A stretch of DNA of 64,000 bases from Odontocerum albicorne (taxonomy: Eukaryota > Arthropoda > Insecta > Trichoptera > Odontoceridae): positions 1,371,501 to 1,435,500 of the forward strand of contig OX463842.1 of NCBI GenBank assembly GCA_949825065.1, given 5' to 3'. The position numbers and the translations under genes were made by a program. Below are positions 11,138 to 22,434 of this stretch, one piece after another. The notes below the pieces were generated by a model. It saw nothing but the letters and a program-made list of their open reading frames with translations. It was not told the origin of the DNA and did no database searches. How positions within the stretch are numbered: position 1 is the first letter of the stretch; the number at the start of each line of letters is the position of its first letter.

Positions 11138-11589
11138 GGAGACCCCCGAAACGATGGAGAAATAGCTGGAGCTCAGCATCACAAGAGGATGTGATGCTGT
11201 AATAACAGACTCTTGAGTCTACAGTTGAAGAAGTTGAAGAAAGAAGAACTTTTCCTTTCCATACATGAAAGTTAAATTTTACAAAACTCGAAATTGAGTT
11301 CATTGTCAATTTCTAATTGTGTTTGAGTTAACTCTTAGATCCAAATTCATAGATTGATCTTAACATAAAATCGAAACTTTAAATATATTTTTCAAAAGTT
11401 TACAATTCAAAATTTAATTTACAAGATATTTGTTTTGGGGTTTTTGCAGTTTTTGGGTTGTAGAAAGATATTGGTTTTAACCTCCGGATATACCACCGAT
11501 AATCAGTCAACAGGGCCTCGTCAGTTCACTAGCAAGTGTACCGCATGCAAATGAGGTTAACTCTTGAACTACTGGGATGGTGTTGCAAC
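11138..11589. other. unassigned; two small hairpins
   Basis: CAGCATCAC at 11174-11182 pairs with GTGATGCTG at 11191-11199, and AGACTC at 11207-11212 pairs with GAGTCT at 11215-11220. Nothing else is recognisable. Confidence 0.4.
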
Positions 11590-11760
11590 ACCTTCTATTC
11601 AAGAGGAAGACTAAGGAAAGTATGGTCGGATCAAGTGAATAATTAAAATTTTAAAAAAGTAATCGTTAGAGTTATATGATGTGTACGGATGTAGAAGAGA
11701 CTAAATATGGTATTGAGAATAGAAAGTTATGTCTACCTACCCCAGCAGTGAAACACAGTA
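11590..11760 (+). mobile_element. LINE family 1, 3' end relic
   Basis: AAGACTAAGGAAAGTATGG and GATCAAGTGAAT match the family's RPRKVWSDQVN coding tail. They are followed by GGATGTAGAAGAGAC and TGTCTACCTACCCC, the family 3' region. The final GTGATGGTATG is degraded. Confidence 0.7.
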
Positions 11761-12824
11761 ATGGTTTGTATATAAATGTTTTAATTAATATATTTTGCAC
11801 ATTTAAAAAACAATATTTAGCAAAAAAATACTTTGTCATTCCACTTTATATACTGAAATAACAAAGTCATTTATTGTTAAATATTCTAATATAAAGTTCC
11901 ACAAAGTTAAAGCGTAAACTTTAAGATAAGTCATTTAATGTTACACGAGTGAAGTTTACAAGAATATGCATTTTTAATTCTTGAATAAAATAACGAAAAG
12001 TGCATTATCTGAGTGCAATGCCGTACCGAGTCTTGTCTGGTGTATTGTCTTCTGGTGCAAGCCTGTCGGAGTTGGCTGCAAGCTGACTGCATACCATCTT
12101 CGAGACTTTGCTTTGTTGCTGATGTTTTAATACCACAGCAGCTATTGTGTTATTTGTATATTTAAGGTTTGTTATCCACTCGTTGTAAGTCTGGTAAGCT
12201 TGAGTGAACGCATCAAGTGTCTCAATTGAATTTATTTAGCAGACAGATTTTGTAGTTTAACTCGCATTTTGTATTTCATAAACTATCCTTAGTAAAATAA
12301 AGATTAACTTTTTAAACACCTTGACTTTTTCATCTTTATTTTCATACACATACTTTGGAACTACAAAGATTAATATGCATTACTCTTTTGATCGTACAAT
12401 ATAAAATGTTTGCAATTTCAATCAACCAAAAGTACGTTTTAAAGAAGCCTTAAGTGGAGATCAGTCTGGAAACCTGTATTAATAATCGGGTACTAACGGA
12501 AGCTGAACTTTCAACCCCTAAATCGAAAGACATATGTATTATCAACTAGGTTTACGAAAAAAAACAAAACTTATCGTAAAAAAGGTACGAAAATTTTAGA
12601 AAGACCTAGGTAAACGTACCATGGCCTAATTAATCTAATTCTGAAATAGTTAAAAGTATTAGCCTTTATTATAGGAAAGTATCCATATCGACGTGTATGG
12701 TGGTGACAGGCTTAGACGATGTGTGCCAGGATAGATGAAGTGAATATCTGTTATCTCTGTCTATCTCATATGGACAGCGTGATGATGATGAGGACGATAG
12801 AAATCTGATGTTACTATGCAAAAA
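11761..12824. other. no recognisable feature
   Basis: AT-rich with a somewhat more complex patch at 12010-12200. No repeat partner seen within the window. Confidence 0.4.
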
Positions 12825-13270
12825 TTTATTTTTATTTATTTATTATTACACATGACAAGAAATATACACAATTTGAGAAAAACCACAGATAATTTGATTT
12901 GGACATACAATTTTAATGGATCTGGATTTGTTGCCTTTCATTTGTCGTATCCTCAGTAAACTAGGCTTTTGCCTGTATCTCACTGAAGATATTAAGCATG
13001 AAAAAAATAAATCGATACTTCTTTCCGATTTTTGATTACACAGAAACAAAACCCCGTTGCACGCTCTCATCAACCTGACAGTGACACTCAACTACAACTG
13101 GAAACATCTTGCGAAATTCAACTCCTCACACATCATCACTCCAGAAAGACCAAAAATATTCATCCCACACTATACCGCACACAATCACAAATCTCACATA
13201 AATCCCTTCCACTCGTCATTCATCCTGAAAGCCCAAGTACTCAAAATCCTGTCGCAATAACAACCACGCT
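12825..13270 (-). mobile_element. R1 dispersed repeat, longest copy
   Basis: About 440 bp shared with the 48.5 kb copy, from the ACATGACAAGAAATATAC block through CAACTACAACTGGAAACATC and CCAGAAAGACCAAAAATATT. The minus strand ends in a TAATAAATAAATAAA-type tail. An 81-codon minus frame (13091-12846) is open, but I cannot assign it to a family. Confidence 0.7.
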
Positions 13271-13739
13271 CCGATCGACTGTCTAAATGGTTTTCCTACC
13301 TTTACCTTTATTGAAGTCGGCACGCCATTGTATATAATGGGAGCCAAATAAGCATATTGCCTTTGGAAATAACTTGTTGGAATTCCTCTTAAAAACTACG
13401 CTCACGTAGAAGACTGAAGGTCAAAAGCCAAGAAGATAATCACATCAGCCTGCAGCCGTTAGGGCTTAGATATAAAGATGATATAATATCATTTGTAATA
13501 CAACATAAATACAGCTCCGCGACAAATGTACGCGGGATTAGCAATCGGATTATATCAGCGCACTGCGGGGCAAATCAGAAAAACAGAGAGTCAAAATGAA
13601 ATCTCAATTATATCCTGATTATTATAAAAAAATCGTCAGTTAAGTACTAAATATTTATTTTTTGTGTAGCTTAAGTTGGTTTTATCTTTAACCTTTAATG
13701 TAAAGGTGAAACAAAACTGAATAAATGCGTGCACTTAGG
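13271..13739. other. unassigned; small GC-richer patch
   Basis: 13500-13590 holds a GC-richer stretch (CTCCGCGACAAATGTACGCG region) without repeats. The rest is AT-rich. Confidence 0.35.
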
Positions 13740-13950
13740 AAAAAACATCGACTAAAAATATATTATGATAGAATACGGAATGAAGTGATTACTGATGAAT
13801 GTGAACTTAAAGCTGATGTTTTAACTAAAATAAAGAAGAGCACTTTGAGATAAGTCGTCACGTCGAACAAATAAATTAAGAAATACAAATAAAACAAATT
13901 TAAAGTGTATTAGTGAGTGGAAGGCATAGTAGAAGAAGATTTAAGAAAGT
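13740..13950 (+). mobile_element. LINE family 1 relic, 5' part (interrupted)
   Basis: Plus-strand frames read RIRNEVITDECELKADVL...KKSTLR and VSGRHSRRRFKKV, the family 1 ORF2 C-terminus. The copy stops at AAAGT (13946-13950), where a solo LTR is inserted, and resumes at 14354. Confidence 0.85.
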
Positions 13951-14353
13951 TTAGGGAATCGGTCGTTAAGGAAGAGATGATGATAGTTGTTGGTAAATAA
14001 ATAAACTCGTTAAATCGCAATGCGGATAGAGAGAGTGTTTATTTGTATAGTAACGTAGGTATTTATATTTTTTGGAATGTGCGCGAGAGTGCGCTCGAGA
14101 TATGCTTACGTATCGCTTCTGTGAATGCAGAGAACGGTTATTGTCGTATGTGGGTATTCATCAAAATACGGAACTGGTAAGATAGCCGTGGTGCGTTCTC
14201 TTTCTCTCGGGAGCTCGGCCGGCGTCAATGGCCGGCATGTGACCTTCGGACTGTTTACTATAATTTATCGAGGAATCCGAAGGTTGTTTCATCGGTCATT
14301 GACCGTATGTATGCGACAATATTCGGAGACGACCGCCACATGGTTCCGCCACA
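13951..14353 (-). mobile_element. solo LTR, inserted in a LINE relic
   Basis: A 403 bp segment is flanked by a perfect 5 bp duplication, AAAGT (13946-13950 and 14354-14358). On the minus strand it starts TGTGGCGG. It carries a TATA-like AAATATAAATACC (plus coordinates about 14062-14075), then AATAAA-type words, and ends CCCTAA. About three quarters of positions match the segment at 43175-43574. Size, duplication length, TATA and poly(A) layout fit an LTR of a Gypsy-like retrotransposon. There is no internal region, so it is a solo LTR. The ends are TG...AA rather than TG...CA. Confidence 0.8.
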
Positions 14354-14535
14354 AAAGTATGGTTTTGTCAAGTGGTTGATATTTTGGAAGAAAGAAAAGC
14401 CAGAAATAAGAGGAATCGTAGGAGTTGTCTGAAAAAATGTATGGATGTAGAAGAGAAAAAATACGCGGATAAGGAAAATCTGGCGCCCTTTCTTCTCTGT
14501 CTATCCTAACAAGAAGACACTACAATGCAATGTAT
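14354..14535 (+). mobile_element. LINE family 1 relic, 3' part (after LTR)
   Basis: Continues the relic ending at 13950: AAAGTATGGTTTTGTCAAGTGG, GGAATCGTAGGAGTTGTC, ATGGATGTAGAAGAG, then TTCTCTGTCTATCC and a degraded ATGTATGTATG terminus. Together with the preceding part it reconstructs one LINE 3' end. Confidence 0.85.
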
Positions 14536-14789
14536 GTATGTTTTTCATGTTGGTATTAAAATGCAATCAGGCAGAAGAATGTTCAACACAAAAAAAAAAC
14601 CTTTTTCCTTGGTCAAAACCCGAATTTTTCTGGTAGAAGTTAATCACTATTATAAGACTACAGAGATACATTTTTGAAACATATATTAATATAAATTTAT
14701 AATCGATTTTTTTTTAAATTTGGACCAAACTTTCTTTAGTAATAAGCCTTAGTGCGACGGGCGCAAAATCTCGCTGAAAAAAATAGTGT

Positions 14790-14990
14790 TAGCATCTGTA
14801 AGTGAAGACGGTGCTAGAGAGGGTGGCGGAGAACGAGGGTTGGGGGCAACCAGGGATAGGAGGGATGAACTCTGAACCGGGGGTCCGGGGTCCAGGCCCC
14901 GGGTCACCACCTGCCGCTTTCCCACGCGCCGGTGAAAGCGCATTATACTCGGACAGGGAGCGGACGATCAGGTTTTTCATATATTCATGA
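14790..14990. other. GC-rich non-coding island
   Basis: A sharp GC increase, with GGGGGTCCGGGGTCCAGGCCCCGGG-type text near 14879-14903 that can fold on itself. Open frames on both strands overlap completely, so they reflect composition, not coding. Confidence 0.4.
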
Positions 14991-15732
14991 TCTTAGAAAA
15001 AAAAACATTTAACAGTTGGTACAAATTTTTTAAAAGCTGTTTTTATGATTTTTTTAGAAATATTTCTTGTTATTAAAATAATGTTTTGTTTTTCTACTTA
15101 GCAGGATATCACAATTGCTAAAATAAATTGAAGTTGATAGCTTATGGACTCGATATCGAAATGCGGTGATATGAGAAAAAAATATTAATTATGGGTAGAC
15201 CGCATTAGAAATAGAACCATTTTGAATGTCATATGTTTCACGATAACATAAATTTTCTCATTAGATCTAAATGCCTACAAATTTTATATTTTGAGCATAT
15301 TATACGAAATTTTAAATAACAGGCTTTCCTTTTTTTAATAGAAATAAATAAATAGAGAAATGGGTTAGTAAGAAAAGGCTAGTCGATGCGGACTTTTCTG
15401 CTTCCATTATTTTAAGCTAATTAGAAAGCAAGGATAATTCACCTTATTTTCTAGGCGATTCTCTAAGTCGAGAGTGTGTTGTGCCATTTGTGTAAATAAT
15501 TATTTGGATACAGACACTTTACTGTAGTAAACATGTGCAAGAATGTTAATCTGGCGAGTTGTTCGTCAGAGTGTTTATTTAATTTAGAGAATGGTATATT
15601 TTTTTTCATCGGACTTTGGTTATGCACAGTACAGCCTTACGGGTTAATTGTCAAGTGACAATTTCTTCCTACCAAACCAAAATATGTGGCAGTAGCCTTA
15701 TTTGATACCAAACTGGAACCTTTTAATAATAT
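14991..15732. other. no recognisable feature
   Basis: AT-rich. 15630-15690 faintly resembles the R2 terminus (GGGTTAATTGTCAAGTGACAATTTCTTCC). Confidence 0.4.
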
Positions 15733-15800
15733 TATGTGGGTATCACCAACGGGAATCGAATCTAAGTTAGAAGGTGTCTTACCAAATAGACTTCGGAGGA
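15733..15800 (-). mobile_element. tRNA-derived SINE head
   Basis: The minus strand has TATTTGGTAAGACACC as an A-box-like word and GATTCGATTCCCG as a B-box-like word. It grades into a tandem array that amplified its 5' edge. Confidence 0.55.
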
Positions 15801-15965
15801 TGTCTTGAATGTTTGAGTAAGCATTGAGCTAGAAGACAGACGGCCTACCAATTAGACCACGGAGGATGTCTTGAATGTTTGAGTTAGTATTGAGCTAGAA
15901 GACAGGTGTCGTACCAACCAGACAGCGGAGGATGTCTTCAATGTTTGAGTAAGCATTGAGAATTA
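15770..15965. repeat. 66 bp tandem repeat from a SINE head
   Basis: Three units contain CTACCAATTAGACCACGG-like text and the shared core GAGGATGTCTTGAATGTTTG. The first portion is the complement of a SINE A-box region, so the array appears to have grown from the SINE boundary. Confidence 0.75.
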
Positions 15966-16995
15966 TTAAGTTAATATAGAGAATTATTGTGAATATATTT
16001 TGGAAGAACAGATTTATTTATTTATTTTATTTACGACACAACAGTGTATTTTACAAACAAATGCATATGAAATAATAGATATGAGTATTATTTAAAGACA
16101 AAATGTGTAAAGAAAAATGGCATAAAGATTTTTAATAGAACACTTTCGTTATATATGTTACAGTACAATATGGTGAACTTATTGCCAAAATCTCTCCAAA
16201 CCAACCAGAGTAATTTTAAAAAGATTTTGAATGACAAACAGACGGTCACCCTTATTTTAAATAGACAGTATTCCAACGTAGATCGAACCCGCAAACTCTA
16301 TGCTAGAATGTCATCATTATAGAAACCGCTGATTTTAACAAGATTTTATACATGTTATTTGAGCAGAAATAGTCTAAACTATTAAAGAATTGTGAACTGA
16401 GACCAAGACACTTACCCATTCGGCGTTCGAGAACATGAATTATCATTAAATGCGAAGCAATTGAACAACGACCTTTTTGTACTTTTAAGAAGCAAGGTGT
16501 ATATATGTCTTCTGGATATTTTTTTCTGTTAGAACCAAGGTTTTGATGGTGTATATGGTTGAATTCAATCAAAATAGGATCCATTATCTTTATTATCTAA
16601 AGCTTTATATCTTATATATTTATTGAATAATCATTTAAGTAACATTTAAGTAATATAAATATACAATATGTCCTCACCATACATATGTTGTTCAAAAGAG
16701 ACAACACTTTTCTTTTACTTTAGTTACCTTCGTCAAGAAATTGCATTTCTTCAATCGATAGTTAAAATTTACGTACAACTTGCTGTTATCGAGTTTTAAT
16801 TAGATTTCCCCGCTCTTTTCGTTGAAGTATATACACGTAATATATATGTTTTCAATTTCGAAATATACCTGACCTTAAACGTTTTTTATAAACAAAGCTT
16901 GAAATCCTAAATAATTAATTTATAATTAAATGGAAAGTACTGACATAAAAATTTAACGATTGTTCTTTAGAGCGGAATAATAAAACCCAAAAATA
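15966..16995. other. mostly unassigned
   Basis: A possible SINE B-box (minus, GGGTTCGATCTACG) lies at 16280-16293. Frames of 68 and 93 codons on the minus strand show no known signature. Confidence 0.4.
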
Positions 16996-16999
16996 TTTT

Positions 17000-17350
17000 T
17001 TATTTTTTTAAACACTTTTATTGCAAATACAATCTGGCAGGCTTATTGCCAGGTGGTAATCTCTTCCAACCAAAAATACAAAAGTAAATTAAGCAAGTAA
17101 CATGGTTGCAATAATCATTCAAATGGCTAATCCCCACGAAATCCATAAATACATACGTGAGCATATGCTCACGAACTCCACAAAGACGGACAATCACCCG
17201 AACATTATTTTTCATATAAAGTGAGATATCATCAATCAAAAGGAAAGGAAAGGGATGGTGGAGAGGAAAGGAAAAGAAAAATCAGGAATGATACACGTTA
17301 TTTTACTGACTAGAAATTAGGAGGTTTTTCAGTCGCTTCTTAAAGCATGC
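17000..17350 (-). mobile_element. R2 dispersed repeat, long copy
   Basis: Shares CAATCTGGCAGGCTTATTGCC, AGGTGGTAATCTCTTCCAACC, CATATAAAGTGAGATATCAT and GGAAGGGATGGTGGAGAGGA-type blocks with 42.0 and 63.8 kb. T-rich at its plus-strand start, so on the minus strand it ends A-rich, like a non-LTR or SINE 3' end. A 73-codon minus frame is present, but no family was recognised. Confidence 0.65.
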
Positions 17351-17689
17351 CAAGGACGGAGCGAGTCTTATATTGGTTTGTAACTGATTTGAATTTAATG
17401 AATTATCCTATGGAAGGAAGATACCTATGTGTGTAATAGTTTATTGTGTGAAAGCTGTTACCCTTTAGCAAGCACACAGTTGTGATACATAAACCTAAAG
17501 CTTCAATGGCAAGTAAATCAAATATCCAGGACGATTGGCAGGTTTAATCTGCTGAAGCATTTTGGCACCGATTTTTTTTAAAGTGCTTTTAATGTTGCTT
17601 AATACTATAAAAATCTGTGATAAACAGCATTCAAGCTTTAAAATAATATAAATTCTAATGTAAATCGATCGTAAAGTAAAACCAGCCCA
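17351..17689. other. no recognisable feature
   Basis: AT-rich text with no repeat partner in the window. Confidence 0.4.
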
Positions 17690-17757
17690 GAAATAAATCC
17701 GAAACCCGGGGTGGATATTTCTAAGCGAATCTTAACCACTAGGCCATGGAGGGTGAA
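17690..17757 (-). mobile_element. tRNA-derived SINE head
   Basis: The minus strand reads ATGGCCTAGTGGTTAAGATTC (A-box-like), then CCCGGGTTTCGGAT (degenerate B-box) at tRNA-like spacing. No complete cloverleaf. Confidence 0.55.
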
Positions 17758-17829
17758 TAAATAATAGTTATATTTGATTAGGTAAAACAATAAATATATT
17801 CGTGGTAGCCTGGGGGTCACTGACATAAA

Positions 17830-18110
17830 TAGTAAGCTGGAAGAGTGACAGCTGAAATGGTATGGGCACATAAGACGGAGACCACCAGACCATACGGTAA
17901 ATCAGGCAATGCCTGTGGATCTTCCTCGACAGCCGTCCAGAGGAAGACCAAAGAACTCCTGGATGACTCAATGCTCCAAAATCCTGCGGAGAAGCGGCCT
18001 AGATGAAAGCGACACCCAGAACCGAAGAACATACAGCCTGAGAACGAGAAGAGCCGACCCCAACAGCCTACCTGCGCAATGAGGTGGGACAGTGCTACAG
18101 GTAGAAGAAA
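17830..18110 (+). mobile_element. LINE family 2, divergent C-terminal relic
   Basis: Plus frame pieces read LKWYGHIRRRPPDHTVNQAM, VDLPRQPSRGRPKNSWMTQ and YSLRTRRADPNSLPAQ, then a stop. This is the same tail as at 25.4, 43.6 and 51.2 kb, but more diverged, so it is probably a separate subfamily. The RT domain is missing. Confidence 0.8.
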
Positions 18111-18329
18111 GAAAAATACATATATTTGTTTAGCATCTTTTTGATACATCAATCGTCGTATTCTGTTCAAAAGTCATTTTCAGGAATAAGGTTTTAGATT
18201 TTTTTTAGTTATAAGAGATCCTGAACCAATTTGTCTCTCTATATTTGGCTATTCATAATAACTCTCTTGCATTGTTTGTTTATTTTCCTTTGAATATTTA
18301 AAATATTTTTTATACTTTATTTACTGCGA

Positions 18330-18490
18330 TTTAAGAACCAACCCGCCCCTGTGATGGGACGAGAGCTTTCAACTGAGAAGAAACTATTTTTTCCACATTG
18401 GGCCAATTCACCGGCAGCTGCCTCGCTTTGCCACCCTCACCTGACCTCCCACCACCACTGTTCCCCCCTATTGGGATGATTTATTTTAAA
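18330..18490. other. GC-richer non-coding island
   Basis: Contains CACCGGCAGCTGCCTCG, an E-box-like CAGCTG, and pyrimidine-rich text (CACCTGACCTCCCACC). No open frame or repeat partner seen. Confidence 0.35.
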
Positions 18491-18920
18491 ATCATGATAT
18501 ATTGTTTTTATTCAATCACCGGAAACACTTAAGCAATAGACCAAGTTATTTCAGATCAAGGAGTGTCTGATACCAAAGTTCATACATCTTGTCGTTCCGT
18601 CAATTCTAAGGATCGTGGTTATTATGGACGTCAATCATACTTCTACACAAACGATCCTTACCCCATGTAGCACCTCTTGAAATGTGTACCTCACATTTTT
18701 TTCATCTGGTCGCTCCATCGAATGGGTGTCTTTGCTCCTTTTATCATTAACATATCCCAACCCGAAATAACCGTACAAGCGTTCAGATTAAACTACAGTA
18801 TTCCCTACTCCCTGCGTTATCTGTGCAAAGTATTAGAAGAATTTTTTTCACACATCACAGAAAGACGCGTTTTAACCCCGAACACTTCATAATCGTTCTA
18901 TTAGTTATTCTACATACGTA
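18491..18920. other. unassigned, with one open frame
   Basis: A 71-codon plus frame (18677-18892) includes SIPYSLRYLCKVLEEFFSHI. The composition looks protein-like, but it matches nothing I know. Possibly a retroelement relic. Confidence 0.3.
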
Positions 18921-18924
18921 CACA

Positions 18925-19165
18925 TATATAAACCATCACGCTATTTTCCTATTGAGGTAGGCAAAGAGGACATAGCGTCAGTCTTTCCTATCTCGACACA
19001 GATTCTTAGCATTTTCTATAAATATACAGCTTTTTATCCAACTTCTACGATTTATCTGATTTTCTACGTTTTATTCTTTAAGAATTGCACATCATTCACT
19101 TGCAAAACGCTTGTCATTTTCAGCATTACCTAACCCTCCATCGTTTCAACTGGTATCACCACTCT
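18925..19165 (-). mobile_element. LINE family 1, 3' end relic
   Basis: The plus strand begins AACCATCACGCTATTTTCC and GAGGTAGGCAAAGAGGACA, followed by TTCTACGATTTATCTGATTTTCTACG, the reverse of the family 3' region. The ORF tail is nearly unreadable. Confidence 0.7.
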
Positions 19166-19174
19166 CGTCCAGTC

Positions 19175-19335
19175 CTTTTTTTTCACACATGACAAGAAAT
19201 ATACTCAATTTGCGAAAAAATAATAGGTAATTTAATTTGGACACACAATTTTAACAGATCTGGGTTTGTTGCCTTTCGTTTGTCGTGCCTCTAGTAAACT
19301 AGGCTTTTGTCTGTATCTCACTGAAGACATCGTCT
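19175..19335 (-). mobile_element. R1 dispersed repeat fragment
   Basis: Matches ACACATGACAAGAAATATAC through GTTGCCTTTCGTTTGTCGTG and GGCTTTTGTCTGTATCTCAC. Directly abuts the LINE relic at 18925-19165. Confidence 0.65.
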
Positions 19336-20339
19336 TTAAATATCTCTATCACCTCGAACGATACCTTTCTTCACTGACTCTTCTAGCAGTCCATGAAATG
19401 TACAAGAGCTGTTTCCATCGCCTTATAACAAAAGGATCAGGTACATACATGTAGCTTTCGTACTGATAATAAATGAAAACGTAAGCAGAATTCAAAAACC
19501 GCAATTCAATTCCAATCGTGTCACAATACCAGTTCTATAATCTATCAGCCAAGATATATAAAACTATGATAGCATTGAGTCTTCTCTTCTGCAGGTCTTC
19601 TTCCGAGTAGCTAATGGGGCACATTGCGCAAACCATCAAGTGCGAAAATGATTTAATGTTGCCACAGATGCGAAGGAATGAGTCCTCTGTATCAATCACC
19701 CATCTGAGGAGATTTTCATTAATGTACTCACGTGGGTATGTGGGCGATAAATATACCTCCATATGACCCATTATATGTAGTTTCCCACCGGTAATTACTC
19801 CGAAGTTTGTAACTGTATTCTTCAACTTTCAGTTCTAGCACTCGTGAAAATGGCCAGATAATAATCCAGAGTGTATTTAAAGGGGTTGTAGGAAGTCATA
19901 AAATTTGTCGAAATATTAACACAGAGTTTTTTTCCGCCTGGTATTCGAGGGTATAAGGATGTATACCTATGATTTCGGTCATACGTGTTCTTTCAAAAAA
20001 ATAAAACATGCCAGTGTGCTCCATTCGTCTCTCTTCGGCGTGTCATCGGATCCAGTACAGTGGTGTGTCCAGACAGTTTGCTGATGTGCAACTAAGAGAA
20101 ATGAAAAAAGGAACTGAGCTTCCCTTTCCAACTGAATAGTCGTTAAAACAGCAAGGGTATCCGCAACTACGAGACCCAACAACGACGACGACTAGAGTCG
20201 GTAAATAACTTATATTTCGCCATCGTACGAGTATATATTAAATATGCCACAGCACGTGGACAGGTAACAATACTCATACACGTATTTACGCATGCAAGCA
20301 CCGTTACGAAATAAACTCTGCAACTAGACGAGGATCTTA
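19336..20339. other. no recognisable feature
   Basis: Contains short frames on both strands (96 codons minus at 19535-19825, 67 codons minus at 19979-20182) without recognisable motifs. Possibly host unique DNA. Confidence 0.4.
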
Positions 20340-20415
20340 TTTTTGGGTACCATCGGGGATCAAACTCGAAACATTCGAATAAAAGACCAGCATTTTATGA
20401 ACTAAGCCACGACCT
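20340..20415 (-). mobile_element. tRNA-derived SINE head
   Basis: The minus strand has CGTGGCTTAGTTCATAAAATG (A-box-like) and GAGTTTGATCCCCGATGGTACCC (B-box-like plus the common SINE follow-on). Confidence 0.5.
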
Positions 20416-20739
20416 AATTTTAAGCGTCATGTTTACTAAAGATATTCACATATTTCATATCACATTACCCAAAGCAAAAGAAAATTTTCTTCTAGGATTG
20501 AGCGCGTTAGAAAGCACTCTTCAACGTATTTCAGTGACTGAATATATGTGTGTATGTATGTGTATATGTGTATGTACGAGTATGTATGCATATAAGGTAC
20601 ATAAAAAATATATATGTCAACAATTTTGGTATTTTTCAATGTAATTGGGCTAAGCCTGTATTGAGAAAATTAATAAATGACACAGTACCAGACATCTAGA
20701 CATCTCAGATATGATACACGTTTTGCTTATTGGGCATTT
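20416..20739. repeat. unassigned, with a TG/TA microsatellite
   Basis: 20545-20592 is a degenerate (TGTA)n/(TGTG)n tract. The 71-codon plus frame across it owes its CVCMCICVC stretch to the microsatellite. Confidence 0.5.
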
Positions 20740-20940
20740 TTCGCCTCTTCTCCATCCCTGTACCTTAAAATACAGCTCCTACGATTTCTCTTACTTCTAA
20801 CATTTTCTTCATTCAAAATGTAATTAACTTGACACTACCATACTTTTCTTGGTCTTTCTTTACCATCCATTATACTCAAATTTGCAATTATATTTGTTTT
20901 GTTCGTTGTCCACGGTTCATTCGTTCTTCGCGCCCAGAAT
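20740..20940 (-). mobile_element. LINE family 1 relic
   Basis: CTCCTACGATTTCTCTTACTTC, TTCAAAATGTAATTAACTTGA and CCATACTTTTCTTGGTCTTTC reproduce, on the plus strand, the reverse of the family's ORF tail and 3' region. The terminal CCATCACGC word is lost. Confidence 0.65.
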
Positions 20941-21639
20941 TATCTAAGAGTGCTCTCCTAAATAAAGAAAGGCTTATAAAATAAATATACAGAAAAAAAC
21001 GTGAGTGAGTGGTAGATGAAAACCAAGGAATTTGTTTTTGAGGGAATAAAAGAAAAAAAATGTTTAATATGAGACATGGGATGTATAATACGAGACATTG
21101 CAAAATCAAACATGGTTAAATTTGCTGGGTGTTTTAATCTTTGCTTTTTCCATAGCAGCTTATTCAAACATTTTTTTGCGAATATCATTTTACATAATTA
21201 TGGTTTTCTTATGTTAAAGATCTATAAACGGTGTTATTTAAAATAATCTCTTAATTTTTATTATTTCCATATGTATCCTGAAATGTTAGTTGTTTTGGGA
21301 TATTGTACGCCTTTTTTAATTGATTACTGTGTAATATAAATGGCGTTGAGGTGTCCTTAATTTTGTCAATAAATAGATAAATAAACAGTATGACTTAACA
21401 AACTGTGTTTTCATTTAACAATGAATATTTTACTACTTTATCAAACTGAATAATCCTTTTGAAACAGAGAGAAAAGTGTTTTCAAAATTTCAGTCCATAA
21501 AAAAAGAAAATAGATCAGAAAATTCGCATTAATTAAATAAAAAAAATAGCTGTCACATCTCCTTTTGTAGGACTGAATGGGGTGGCGAGGAAAAATTCTC
21601 GAGTTGTTATAACAGACGTTTCCCTTCATAATTCACGGA
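20941..21639. other. AT-rich DNA, nothing recognised
   Basis: Poly(A)-rich patches; no boundaries found. Confidence 0.45.
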
Positions 21640-21832
21640 GATATTTAAAGCGAACCTCTGGTCCCATTAATCGTGCCCCGGGGGGAGGCGGCGTGGAGGG
21701 GCCGAAGACGAGGCAGACGATTTATATAAAAGGGGACAATAGAGGCCCAAGCTCCAAATCTTGGCCACCACTCCTCAAAGTGTGGGACTTGATCATTTCC
21801 TTGATATATTGCGCCACTTGAGGAAACTTTTC
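21640..21832. other. GC-richer non-coding island
   Basis: GTGCCCCGGGGGGAGGCGGC and GGGGCCGAAGACGAGGCAG, followed by a TTTATATAAAAGGGGAC TATA-like word at 21721-21737. It lies immediately upstream of a piggyBac-like MITE. Promoter activity is possible but untested. Confidence 0.35.
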
Positions 21833-21836
21833 TTAA

Positions 21837-22430
21837 CCTTTCCCTTCCTGTGCTAAAAAATTCACGCGTTCCGGTGCTGTGTATTCAATACACATGTAAA
21901 AATGAGCGATTTAAAATAGGAGAAATAAGAATATTCATATCCAATGTCTTAAAGTAATAAAATTTGAAGTCAGAAGTGATAATAATTTAAATTTAATTGC
22001 TGAAAACATGAAAAAATATCGGCTGACGTTCACAAAACGGGCGAAGCGACCACCTCAAATGGATGCCCGAAAGCTACTGAAGCGAGCGAACTGAGATTCT
22101 ATTTCTCGTGTTCCCATATACCGAAGTAGAGCGAGAGTGAGACGTGAATAGCGTCGCTTCGTCACCCATAGCGGTTTTTGAGAATTAATATACCTACGTC
22201 ACACACTGGCACACGTTTTATTGTATTGGTGAAATTATTCCCGATTTTCAAAAAATATCTCTGATGTAGTCGATACCTGCTTATTATTATTAAAATTATT
22301 TTTCATTTAATGCGTAAATGTATAACGGAAAAATACCTAAAATCTGAACCCAGTATTTATTATATTTATAAAGATATTAAAGTTTTTAGAAGCAATGTGT
22401 ACTAGTTACACGTCACAAGGAAGGAAGGGT
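21837..22430 (+). mobile_element. piggyBac-like MITE, complete copy
   Basis: Flanked by TTAA at 21833-21836 and 22431-22434, the target signature of piggyBac elements. The ends are inverted: CCTTTCCCTTCCTGTG on the left, and the complement of ACAAGGAAGGAAGGGT on the right. Near each end sits an odd palindrome, GTGTATTCAATACAC (21879-21893) and GTGTACTAGTTACAC (22397-22411). At 594 bp with no transposase frame it is non-autonomous. Related copies: 34071-34703, 43116-44374, 59352-59502. Confidence 0.85.
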
Positions 22431-22434
22431 TTAA

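Noticed and set aside
14125..14379. 84-codon frame
   Set aside because: Lies inside the solo LTR, on the strand opposite to its transcription.
14790..14990. Short overlapping frames on both strands in a GC-rich patch
   Set aside because: Both strands are open for the same interval, as expected from composition; no homologous protein recognised.
20545..20592. Cysteine-rich small peptide gene (CVCMCICVC)
   Set aside because: Encoded by a TGTA/TGTG microsatellite.
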